From assembly GCA_026874595.1 (NCBI GenBank), contig CM049311.1, forward strand, positions 75,208,953 to 75,272,952: a DNA stretch of 64,000 nt, written 5' to 3'. Numbering within the stretch: the stretch's first letter is position 1; every line of letters begins with the position of its first letter. Both the position numbers and the translations under genes were made by a program. The notes below the pieces were generated by a model. The model ran no database searches. It had not been told where the DNA came from and saw only the letters and a list, made by a program, of their open reading frames with translations. This document shows, piece by piece, positions 9,788 to 21,580 of this stretch. Origin of the DNA: Sipunculus nudus. Its lineage: Eukaryota > Annelida > Sipuncula > Golfingiida > Sipunculidae.

Positions 9788-12700
9788 GGCACCGCAGGTG
9801 CCAGAGTATCCCCAGACATAGTAGGCCCCCCTCCTACAAGAACAGACCCCCATTTTTAGCAGCATATACTGACACTTGGCACATTTATTGTTTATTCCAT
9901 CTAACGATCCACAATCTTGTTGAAGATGTTGGTCCTGTGACCTTGATCTTTTTAAAGATGTGTCCTGTGACCTTGACCTTTGATCTCATAACCCCAAAAT
10001 CAATTTTGGTCTTGCTTTTCCAATGGGACATATGCAAGTCAAGTTTGAAATCTATACATCAATAAAGCAGGAATTATCATCCAGAAACTTATTTTTGGAC
10101 AGATGGCTCCTGTGACCTTCACCTTTGACCTTGTGACCTCAAAATTGATAGTGTTCTTCCTCTCTTGGCAGGAGAACTATATGTGCAAGAGGAAAGATCT
10201 GAGATGAATTGTTTGGCTGAAAATGCATCCACAATCTTTTTAAAGAGGTTTCCTGTGACCTTGACCTTTGACCTCATGACCCCAAAATCAATTTGGGTCT
10301 TGCTTTTCTAATGGGTCAATCACAAAGCAAAGTTTGAAATCCATACATCAGTAAAAGATGGAATTATCATCCAGAAACTAATTTTTGGACAGATGGCTCC
10401 TGTGACCTTCACCTTTGACCTTGTGACCTCAAAACTGATAGGGTTCTTCCTCTCTTGGCAGGTGAACTATATGTGCAAGATGAAAGACCTGAGATGAAAT
10501 GTTTGGCTGAAAATGCATCCACATCTTTTTAAAGATGTGACCTTGACCTTTGACCTCATGACCCCAAAATCAATTTGGGTCTTGCTTTTCCAATGGGACA
10601 TATATAAGTCAAGTTTGAAATCCATACATCAATAAAAGCAGGAATTATCATCCAGAAACTAATTTTTGGACATATGGCTCCTGTGACCTTCACCTTTGAC
10701 CTTGTGACCTCAAAATTAATAGGGGTCTTCCACTCTTGGCAGGTGAACTATATGTGCAAGATGAAAGATCTGAGATGAATTGTTTGGCTGAAAATGCATC
10801 CACATTCTTTTTATAGAGGTTTCCTGTGACCTTGACCTTTGACCTCATGACCCCAAATTCAATTCCAGTCTTGCTTTTCCAATGGGTCAAATACAAGTCA
10901 AGTTTGAAATCCAAACATCAATAAAAGAAGGAATTATCATCCAGAAACTAATTTTTGGACAGATGGCTCCTATGACCTTCACCTTTGACCTTGTGACCTC
11001 AAAATTGATAGGGTTCTTCCTCTCTTGGCAGGTGAACTATATGTGCAAGATGAAAGATCTGAGATGAAATGTTTGGCTGAAAATGCATCCACATCTTTTT
11101 AAAGATGTGTCCTGTGACCTTGACCTTTGACCTCATGACCCCAAAATCAATTTGGGTCTTGCTTTTCCAATGGGACATATATAAGTCAAGTTTGAAATCC
11201 ATACATCAATAAAAGCAGGAATTATCATCCAGAAACTAATTTTTGGACATATGGCTCCTGTGACCTTCACCTTTGACCTTGTGACCTCAAAATTGATAGG
11301 GGTCTTCCACTCTTGGCAGGTGAACTATATGTGCAAAATGAAAGATCTGAGATGAATTGTATGGCTGAAAATGCATCCACAATCTTTTTAAAGATGTGTC
11401 CTGTGACCTTGACCTTTGACCTCATGACCCAAAATTCAATTCCGGTTTTGCATTTCCAATGGGTCAAATACAAGTATAGTTTGAAATCCATACATCAATA
11501 AAAGATGGAATTATCATCCAGAAACTAATTTTTGGACAGATGGCTCCTGTGACCTTCACCTTTGACCTTGTGACCTCAAAATTGATAGGGGTCTTCCTCT
11601 ATTGGCAGATGACTTATATGCGCAAGATGAAAGGTCTGAGATGAAATGTTTGGCTGAAAATGCATCCACATCTTTTTAAAGATGTGTCCTGTGACCTTGA
11701 CCTTTGACCTCATGACCCCAAAATCAATTTGGGTCTTGCTTTTCCAATGGGACATATATAAGTCAAGTTTGAAATCCATACATCAATAAAAGCAGGAATT
11801 ATCATCCAGAAACTAATTTTTGGACATATGGCTCCTGTGACCTTCACCTTTGACCTTGTGACCTCGAAATTGATAGGGGTCTTCCACTCTTGGCAGGTGA
11901 ACTATATGTGCAAGATGAAAGATCTGAGATGAATTGTTTGGCTGAAAATGCATCCACAATCTTTTTAAAGAGGTTTCCTGTGACCTTGACCTTTGACCTC
12001 AAAATCAATTTGGGTCTTGCTTTTTCAATGGGACATATATAAGTCAATTTTGAAATCATTACATCAATAAAAGCAGGAATTATCATCCAGAAACTAATTT
12101 TTGGACAGATAGCTCCTGTGGCCTTGACCTTTGACCTTGTGACCCCAAAATTTATATGGATCATCCATTATTGGCAAGTGAGCTATATATTCAAGATGGA
12201 AGACCTGGGATGAAAGTTTGGCTTAAAATGCATCCACAGTATCTTTTAAAATGCCAGTCCAGTGACCTTGACCTTTGACCTCATGACCCTAGAACCTATA
12301 GGGTTCTTACTTTAGTGGTGGGCCATACATAAGTCATGTTTGAATTCCATATGGCTATCAACACTGGAGATATCATAAGAGGTGTTTGATTTTCACCATA
12401 TATGGCAATATTCAAGGTCAAGGCCACTATCATAGGAAAGGTCATGACCCCAATTTAAATAAGCATCATCCCATAACCCATACCTATGTATATGCATAAT
12501 ATAAAAGAAATCTGTCCATTAGTTTTTGACTTATAATGCTCACAGTGCTGTAAGGTGGCAATTTAGGGGGTATTAAACGGCACAAAAACAAGTAAAGAAT
12601 AATAGGTGGCGCCACCAGTTTGTGGAACATGACAACCCTATCCATGATCTTCCATCAACTTGATTTTGGGATAAATCCATGCAAGATTTCTTGAGATATT

Positions 12701-12880
12701 AAAGAATTTGTGTGATTTTCCCCAAAATTGGACCTATTCAAGGTCAAGGACACTCTCCTAGTAAAGGTCATGACCTCATTTAAAATAGGCGTCGTCCTCT
12801 TACCCATATCTATACATATACCAAGTTTGGTAAAGTTCCGTGAAATATTTTTTGGGTTATCGCGCCAACAAGATTCATAT

Positions 12881-12914
<34 letters not shown>

Positions 12915-12959
12915 GACCGGTATGAAAACATAGTATCCCCCGACTTTGTCTGGGGATAC
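9788..12959 (+). mobile_element. Tandem-core TIR element, family D
   Basis: A 15-nt palindrome GGCACC-GCA-GGTGCC (9788-9802) stands just outside a 12-bp terminal inverted repeat, GTATCCCCAGAC (9806-9817) and GTCTGGGGATAC (12948-12959). Between them are about eight or nine ~287-bp tandem units (about 9930-12300). Each is itself two related halves carrying GTGACCTTGACCTTTGACCTC or GTGACCTTCACCTTTGACCTT. A distinct tail follows (12300-12880), including a stretch like the family B core (12604-12715), then a (CGG)n tract. No protein; short frames inside are repeat artefacts. Non-autonomous; superfamily unknown. Confidence 0.7.
12881..12914. repeat. (CGG)n microsatellite
   Basis: Eleven CGG/GGC units, sharply GC-rich in an AT-rich setting, near the right end of the family D element. 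The polyalanine frame across it is not supported as coding. Confidence 0.9.
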
Positions 12960-14535
12960 AATGATGGGATTTTATGATAATCTGTGTAATACAATGAAAG
13001 ATTATTGTACAAAATTCTATTACATTGTGACAATAATCCTTAACAGTAGCAAAATATTTCTAAATGAGGTTCCAAAGACCGAAAAAAGAATCATGAAACA
13101 AAATGGTTGAGTTTTCATTTACCTTACACATCAGTTTGGACTCTCTAAAACATATGGTGTATTTTCAGTGCACATTTACCAATTTTGAGCTTCAGAAGGT
13201 TTTGTTTTGTTAAGATATGCATTTATCTGTTTAGAAATACAGTTGTTAGTATCATATTTATCCCTGATCATAAGAAACATTAACCAAAATTCACAAGCCA
13301 TACCACACTGATTCTGAGTCAAATTGCCTGAAAAGCCAATCTTTTTTCAGAGCAATTTTTTTTTACAATATCCCTATTGAATACCTGATACTTCTATAAT
13401 ATATTCTTTAAGCTGCTCTGATGTTACAATTTAGGCCTCTAATCTTGGCCTACTGATTACATATTAATATGTTCCAGATACTTATTGTATAATGTAAGTA
13501 GTAATGCTTCAAAGTAAAAAAAAAACAGTTTTGATGTACCTATATACTGTTTATTACATAATCTAATACTTATAAAAGGAATTCAGTTCACGTTTGTTCG
13601 CGGTGTTCTCTAAAACCGCGTTGTGTACAATATTGTGCCATACATCATTTTAAAGGTTATTATCCCCGCAGTGACATAGGCGATATGAAAATAAATAATT
13701 TTTAATAAAAATATAATTTTGAGTGATTTTTTCCGTTTTTTACCGAGCACAGCCGAACTGCCTTCGGCAATCACCGGAATGCGTGCATCGTGGTCACTTA
13801 ACCTCTAACACTAAGGACTATTGTTCATATGAATAACGCTTGCTTTCAATGAGGGATTTGACCCACGTGCGTGGTCAGTAAAGGAGAAAAACACATGTTT
13901 CTCGCTTTATGAAATGGAGAGTTCAACCCAGGAGGTTTAATGACAAAACCTAATTCAAGGTCCTGAATTCAGGAACAGGACTGGGGTGGTGTCGGGGGTC
14001 TGAAAATTGGATACGGACCCACTGCATGGAGTCCCGCTGGGTCCGCTTCTGCTACTTACGATGTATGCATATTTCTGTTTCCTTCTTCAGGAACAGTTTC
14101 CTTGCAACGTACATTTAATTAATCTAATGTGTTCCTCACATCAACCTATTCTTTATACGTCCAACGATAGAGACCATTCATATATCAAAGAAACACTGTA
14201 TGCCTCCGCGTCTCATTCCGGTTCGCAATGTAAACCATCACTGACCAGGTCTTTAAGGTAAACATACCGGGATATGATTTTTGCCACGAGCACAGCGCCA
14301 CAAAATAACAGTAAAAATTATTTGTACATATCGTATTCCAAGAGTATCTCACTAACTAAAAAAATGCAAAAAAGCTGGCTAACACAAAATACACGTACAA
14401 AAGACCTGTTGATGTAGTAGACTAAACACTATAGTATGACCACATTGCCAGCACTGCCCAACCACTGTTTGTTCGAGTGACCTAGATACCCCACAGTGCT
14501 GACCCAGGCCTGATTCAATAAATAGTAATCGTGGC
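12960..14535. other. Non-coding intron sequence
   Basis: No gene or repeat recognised. A slightly GC-richer patch near 13,600-13,800 has no coding signal I can defend. Confidence 0.45.
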
Positions 14536-14850
14536 AACGGCCGCCACAGCCCAATCGCTGATTTTCTTTCGTGTGCCATAACTCAACAACAACCTCCTGC
14601 AGCTTTCCCAAATTCACAGGGATGATTGGTTATTGTAAGGGCTCCAGACCTTTTGAATTACAGACCTGTTGGAATTTCTATATGGCCGCTACTGCCCAAT
14701 TTCTTTCACGCATGATAACTTAAAAAACAACATACTTCAGCTTTTCCAAATTTACAGGGATCATTGGTGCCTATGAGGGCTCCAGACCTATTGAATTACA
14801 GACTTGCTCAAAATCAAATGTGGCTAACAGACTACATTCGGTGATTTTCT
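14536..14850 (+). mobile_element. Family A core fragment (about two units)
   Basis: GGCCGCCACAGCCCAATCGC, ATAACTCAACAACAACMTMC, CTTTCCCAAATTCACAGGGA and GGGCTCCAGACC recur in the same order as in the element at 4.2-5.2 kb. No terminal hairpin or GTCC tract is attached: a truncated or solo-core copy. Confidence 0.65.
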
Positions 14851-16739
14851 ATTGCACACATTATTTCAGACATATATCTTCTTTTATCCAGTATGATCTT
14901 TTCCCTCGTGCATATTGATAAAAACCTGTTTCTATTTGTGATATTTTAAAATTATTTTTCACCAATATGCAAACTAGTCCAGCACCAGCAGAAACGCGGG
15001 GCCCTCTGTTGTTTCAGTCCCGTAGGAATTGAATGCCCTAATTGAGATAGCACTTGTTTTCACTTCTTTTAGGTGTAAACTGAAGGAAAAAATTAGGAAA
15101 CAAATTTTACCAATCCCCTGAACCCCCCCCCCCCCCAAAAAAAAAAAATCCAAGATGGCCACAATCATAATAAAAATGTCTAGATACTGCTTTGATATCG
15201 TAACTATTGCATCAAATTGAATAATATTGGATCGATTGATAAGATTTTGAATTTTAAGTGATAATACCAACTACTCCAAGACATGTCCAAAGGTTATGGA
15301 AGGTATTCAAGGTCAAGATAAAACGTATTTATCAACTTTGGATCTTAAGAATGACATTAGACGTCTTGGGTACTACGCTGTAATTTATTATGTAATATGT
15401 TTTTCAAATAGTCATCACCTGACTATGGGGGGAAAAAGGTCAGCTATTTTTGTAATTGTCAAAAAAGATTGAAAGAAAAACAGAATAACATGCTGCCAAG
15501 ACAAGGAATGAAGACAACACATCTGCACGTGCACAGGGTCATACTTGTCCGTAAAAAATGATAAGTGTGTACATGTTAATTGGATCTGGCGAATTCAAAT
15601 ACATGAACCTTTAATAACCCCCTAGCATAAGTCGGTTAATCGGGACCAAGCACCTCATGTTAAGATACCACTACCACGGATGATTACATCAGGAATTACT
15701 CTCAGGTCTGCATCGACCAGAAGATACGCGTGCAAGGGAAAAACGGAATGCTGCAGCAGCTGGTTACAAATATATTCTCGGAAGTATATGATAAATATGG
15801 AGATGGGCAGTGGAATATATCATATACAGATAACTGTTTTAAATGACCATATATATGTATGTAGGTAAAGTCAACATGGATTTATCTTGAACATGGTTGA
15901 AATGATGTATACTATGTCAATCCTCAGATTCTAAATGTTTGTTTTGTTGTAATATGGTAAGCACCTAGACCATGTAGTACTAATATCAGCAATTAAAAAA
16001 AGAGATAACGAGCATCAATTTTATAAGGTCTATTTCCTTTTGATCACCATTTCACATAACTATGGTAGTGTAGTGTCCAAGATATTTTTATGCTTTAAAA
16101 TATAAGTACATACATTTGACTTTGACCTTGCGTACCCTCTGTGAGCTTCCGGCAACTCCTGGTTAGTTGCAATTAACAGAAAACATTTAAAAAAGTATAA
16201 ATCGATCCAATTATAAAATAGCAAAATAATATGTTTTATGCGACAGTTGCATATTTTATCATTATCTCTATGTTAAGATTGTCATGGCCGCCTGTTTGGA
16301 TCCCTGAGGTCACAGAGCTCATAAAACTCCTTTATAGTTGCAATCGACATAACACATTCAAAATCGTATAAATCGATCCAATATTAAGTTTTAAGGGACA
16401 ATTACAGCATTACAGCACTATCTCTATGTTAAGACTGCAGTGGTGGCCAACAGAGTCCATAAAAAAATATAACCTGCAATCATTCATCAGCTCAAATGCA
16501 AATAAATTGAAAGCAAGCATTATCTCATTCATTTCTTAAGAACAATCGTTCTTTTACACGTACAAGTACATGAAATCCATATCAATAATTCCCATGGGTG
16601 AAGGCGGCCAACTTGGATTCTCGGTATTTCAGGGATCTGCAAAATGTGTTACCTAACATTTTCCATAAGTTCATAGTTTGTTTTTGCTAAATAAGTCATT
16701 TTCGCAATTTGGGCATCAAATTCCTACGGAAATACATCC
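14851..16739. other. Non-coding intron sequence
   Basis: Nothing recognised except a C-run/A-run pair near 15,122-15,148. Confidence 0.45.
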
Positions 16740-16906
16740 CCGCCTACACTCAAAGCTGAAGTATGTTTTTGTTGAGTTATCGGGCGCGAAAGAAAGTGTC
16801 ACTGACCGAAGGACGGAAGTACGAAAGGACGGAAGTACGGAAAGAAGGAAGGACAGAATGACACAGTGATCACTATAGCCCACCGCTTGTCAAGCGGGGT
16901 CCTAAT
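16740..16906 (-). mobile_element. Family A terminal segment, inverted
   Basis: Read on the minus strand: TTAGGACCCCGCTTGACAAG, GCGG, the linker TATAGTGATCACTG, a TCCG/TTCC-rich tract, then CACTTTCTTTCGCGCCCGAT and AACTCAAC. This is the same terminal block as 4191-4340 in the opposite orientation, ending early in the first core unit. It abuts the C-terminal part of the LINE remnant, whose reading breaks off here, so it probably inserted into that LINE. Confidence 0.7.
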
Positions 16907-19900
16907 TAACATCAAGATCTGGTTAATCGGCATGTTGTTCGAGGTGACTGGGACTATACCATACAACATAACATCGAGTGGTAGGTCTTGCATATTTATA
17001 TCACTATTTTGCAACCATGAATGTATTTTAAAGCAAAGGTTTTTGGCAACTATACATCCAAACAATAAATAAACAATACTTTCATTACAATTAATGAAAT
17101 AGGAATATCTGGGCGTTTCCTTTATTTTCCACTTATACAGATTCTCATTCAGTGGAACGTAAATGTTCAGCAGTTTGTACTGGAATTCTATAGATCTACC
17201 CTCGTCCACATCTTTATTTATAAAAATATTATTTTTCGTGTTAAAGGTATTAAAAAACTTCTGAGCTGTAGGCGGTTTCAATATTATATATGTACCAAAT
17301 ATTTTATTTGAATTTATTTTTTTCAATGGATTCGTGTCCATCAGTTGTTACAATAATATCTGTAAAAACCTCTGTTGAGTATACTTCATAGTTAAAAAAC
17401 TTTTTTTTTTCAACGATACGGTATTGCATAACTCAATGCTGTCCAGTACATATAATCAAGCGATTACAAAATACGATTACTAAATAACCGACTGATCCAC
17501 AAAATTCTCTGTGATTTAATCTTACTCTCACTGTCTGGGATACTAATCCCCACATTTTCGTATTTCTCCGTAATTGTAGTATATTTAACCTTAGGTTTTT
17601 TTCACCGCCAAATTAAGTCTTTTAAAGTTTCAGTGTGTTTTTGTTTTGGCATTTTCATCATATATTTTACACACACAACCTTTGGTAGAGCTAATGTACG
17701 GGCAGCTTCTGTCCTTCCATATATTGAAAGATTTCTACTTTTCAATTTTGATATGATTGTTGAAAGGTTATTTTGGGCACGTGTAAAATTTTCTAACTTT
17801 ATCATATCCTTATTATACGAATAATGAATTGAAGTATTTTGTCGTGCTTTTGTAAGGGCCACCCTTTTCAGATTATACAATGTCACATGGTTTATAGATC
17901 CTTTGCAAGCACCTTTTATTCCGTATGATTTATATTGAGTGCAGAAAAATAGTGAAATCTTTCAATTACAAGGAATACATTGTCAAGTGATTAAACGTTT
18001 TCAGCAAATTATGTTGTATCATCTGCACACACGCATATAGTTTGACTTCTGTGTTTCCGATGTCTATTCCTTTTATAATTCATTTCCAATCTTGATTGCC
18101 AATATTTCTATTGCAAGGATAAATAAATATGGAGCCAGCGGATCGCCTTGCCGGACTTTGTACCTCGGTGTGTAATATTTAAATACATCTGATAAAAGCA
18201 CAATCAAAACCAAAATACCTTAAAGTTTTATATATAAATCCATGATCGACACTGTCGAAAGCAGCCTCTAGATCTCCAATATATCTTTCTTAATAAAAGC
18301 ATATTGGTCGTATTTGATTAATTTTGGTAGATATCTTTCTATTCTTTGTACTTAAATTTAATTGATATTTTAAAATCAACATTTAGCAGACCTATTGGTC
18401 TCTAAACACTTAAGTAATTTGAATCTTTACCTGGTTTAGGAATTTATTTGACAAGGGCTTGCTTTTGTTTTGCTGTCAAAGATCCATGTTCATAATTTTC
18501 ATTCAAACAATATGTTAAGCATTAGCCAAGTTCATAAAATAAAGCCAAATAAAATTCCTTTGTCAATCCATCATTACCTGGAGTTGTACTATTCTTCATG
18601 CATTCAAATTGGAATACACCTCATTTCTTGTTATTAAACTCCCACATGATTTTGCTTCAGACTCACTGAAAGTATTCTCGTGTACAGGTATATACATACA
18701 AAAAAAGGTTGAACTCTTGTTCAATATAAATTACTTTACTCTTGTATTTATCAATAAAAGTATTCTTAATAAATGACATGACTGCTGCATGGCCAACAAT
18801 ATCTTGTCCTTCTTTTGACTGAATTCTTATGACACCTTTTTATGATTATGTTTTTCTAGGTTCAGGAAGTATTTAGTACCTCTCTCACCTTGCTGCAACC
18901 ACTGTGCCCAAGATCTCACTATAATATCTCTAGTTATCGTTTCATTATATTCTTGTAATTTACGTTTCATATTTTGTTACACCTTTTTGGATTCTATGGT
19001 GTCTGTACTCTTTATGTTATGTTCCATTATATAGTTACCTCTTCGTCTAATATTATACAATTTTCTTTAAACTTTCTAGCTTAATCTTTACTGTACTTAA
19101 TAGTGTACTCTCGTATTTTGTATTTCAAGACTTCCAATATAAATCTTGCCTTTACCACCTTCAACTTCATTTTTCCATTAAGCGATTTTACACCTGATAG
19201 AAATTATGTATTCTGTATCATTTATTTAATCATTATTAATACACCAGTGTGACGGTTCCCTGCTAAATTTTACTTTATTTACTTTTAACAGGACTGCTGA
19301 GTGATCAGTACTTTCAGCAGGAATAATCTCACAACATTCGATGAGTGACTGAAGAGAATTTGATGTAAAAAAAATGAAAATAAAAATAATCCTAGCGCCT
19401 TATAATGAAAGGCTTCGGTGACCTCCATGTTCAAGAAAGTGTATTTTCATGTTTCACACGTCATATATCCCAAATATATGAAACTTCCATCAAACTTTTG
19501 TTTGTTGACTGAAGCCTGCTTCACGTTTATTTTGCCGTCATCAATATCAGGTTCTGTATGATGTACTTTAAAATCCCCACCCCAAATAAGATCAATATTT
19601 TCCAACCCCAAATAAGATCAATATTTAAAATTTTAGAGATTTCTAATATTTCTTCCAACATTTTTTTATAAAAGGCAATCTGCTGTGTTTCATAAATCGG
19701 TGCATTAATATTAACAAGTTAACAGTGAAGACCTTCAACTTCGCATTCAATTATAATATATCTTCCGTTAGTGTCAATACTCTTATAAATCTCCTTAAAT
19801 TAAACGTTCAACAAGTATAGATATTCCTCATGATTTGGTGCTCCCATGAGATAGATACATTTTACCTCGCTACTGTTTGGACCATTTGTTTTCATCTTGT

Positions 19901-19950
19901 TTTATATAATGACATCCTTGTCCTCTTAACATAACTTCTCACTTCTCACA
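16907..19950 (-). pseudogene. Decayed L1/Tx1-type LINE ORF2 (endonuclease + reverse transcriptase)
   Basis: In broken minus-strand frames the conserved blocks of a non-LTR retrotransposon occur in the right order. An endonuclease-like WGGDF lies near 19,560-19,600. RSWAQWLQQGERGTKYFLNL is near 18,860-18,930. PGNDGLTKEFY is near 18,550-18,590 (RT block 1), DLEAAFDSVDHG near 18,240-18,280 (block 3) and QGDPLAPYLF near 18,120-18,150 (block 4). YACADDT-like with a changed base is near 18,020-18,050 (block 5), RNLSIYGRTEAARTLALPKV near 17,690-17,740 (thumb), and a YKWKI...C-terminal segment at 17,000-17,150. Frameshifts and stops between blocks show it is dead. The start and end of the insertion are not resolved; the 3' side is cut by the family A segment. 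Confidence 0.85.
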
Positions 19951-20937
19951 TTCAAAGAGAGGACCCGAAATTGTATGTTTTCTGCCATGTTGCATGTTAA
20001 GAATTTATTCTGTCAAACGTATGGGGTAGTAAGGGTTATCAAAATGAAGTTTGTTTTCTCTTGGGTTGCTCAGCAGATCAATGTACAAGACCTTAACAAT
20101 ATATATACATGTAAGACATATAACATTGAACATTATAATTGTCGGGTCATTTATATGCCAGACAGTATAACTACTATGTATATTTATTCGGATGTAGGTA
20201 AATCCTGAAATGATTCACCATATTTATTTCTCTGACATCACCTTTCATATCCTTCAGAAAGACTTTTCCATTCCAGGTCCATGCGTCTTTGACCATGAGA
20301 TGTTTTAGCCCTGATACTGAGGAAGAACTGATTATGACTGATCTTTGTCTTTTTGGTACTGCTATAGAACGCTGGCTTCAATCCAGCAACCATAGGATAT
20401 GCATGAAGTCATACGGCATCTTAAGTTTACTACTTATTTTTATCTGCCACTTACACTGCTCCATTAAATAAACCCTAAACATCGCTACGGCCGTCCGTAT
20501 ACACTCATAGTCTAAATCTCGTCGAGACAGACAGTGCTCGAGTGATCCTACAGTCGCTCTGAAGCCCGCGATTAATAGTGGCTCCGTCTTTTTTATTTGT
20601 CATTCATATCACAATTTTACTTTCAATCCAGAGAAATATTATATATCAGATACCCTGTCATTGTCACATTGTTAATACTGCCAGGAAGGGACTTTAATTC
20701 AATGGAACATTGTTTTCAAGACCCTGTGTGGCTCACACAAATTAACAACCCGAGACTGAGAGACCTGGTACTATTTTTATGGTCCACTGCCAAAGCCTTA
20801 TGTAACACCCACAGCCTGTGTTTTCAAGTATGGAAGGGCAATTCCATATATAAAAAAAATCAAAATCAAAACTATGGAAAAACTACTTACCTTTCTGCTT
20901 CAATTTTCATATCCTTAAAACGACCGGTAACAATTTG

Positions 20938-20939
<2 letters not shown>
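19951..20939. other. Non-coding intron sequence
   Basis: AT-rich, no recognisable coding or repeat structure. Confidence 0.45.

Positions 20940-20991
<52 letters not shown>
20940..20991. repeat. (TA)n microsatellite
   Basis: About 26 TA units without interruption. Confidence 0.95.
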
Positions 20992-20995
<4 letters not shown>

Positions 20996-21184
20996 CTCTG
21001 AATAGTGGGGGGATGATGATATTGACCATCCCCCTCGCTAAAATGTGGGGTGGGGATATATACCCCCTATCCCCCTATATTAACGCCCCTGTCCGTATAC
21101 ATATTACAACCGCACCAACATTCACATTATCAACAGAGCAACCACAATGTTTGTGTGCTCTTTCATGCACCAAGGCTCTTTCCG

Positions 21185-21480
21185 CGATATTGGTACTGAC
21201 GTATTGGTAACCAGTGTAAATCAGTCAAAAGTGTTGTATGGTAAAACTTGATTGCACCAAATACAACACAAGATTCGATGTTTTAAAGAGACTGTAATTT
21301 ACCAAGCAAGAACGATGGCAGTCCTACAAGACAAAAAATGCATATGTATAGATGTGACGTAACCGTCGCCTGAACAAGCAGTGGAATTGTTCTACGAGAA
21401 AGATAACGTCTTATTTTAGTCATATTTCTTTGATGGAAATATGCACTTTTCACGGCGGAATTTACTATAGAATTCACATA
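21185..21480 (-). pseudogene. CR1/Rex-like LINE fragment shared by both introns (copy 1)
   Basis: A minus-strand frame (21283-21477) reads FHQRNMTKIRRYLSRRTIPL, then LVQATVTSHLY and GLPSFLLGKLQSL. This is the palm/thumb region of CR1- or Rex-type reverse transcriptases. Further downstream on that strand (about 21,200-21,220) comes LHWLPIRQ. The matching interval in gene 2's intron (33,900-34,480) has the continuing block with LHWLPI. The insertion therefore predates the gene duplication. It ends about 100 bp before the exon 2 acceptor. Confidence 0.75.
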
Positions 21481-21580
21481 TAAATAATCATCAAAGATGA
21501 CACAAAAGTATCAACATGTCTTATGCAGCAGTATGACCTAAATTAGACCTAATTGTATAAACTAATTTCTTTTTTTACAG

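Noticed and set aside
12728-12925. Frame ending in polyalanine
   Set aside because: Product of the (CGG)n microsatellite inside element D.
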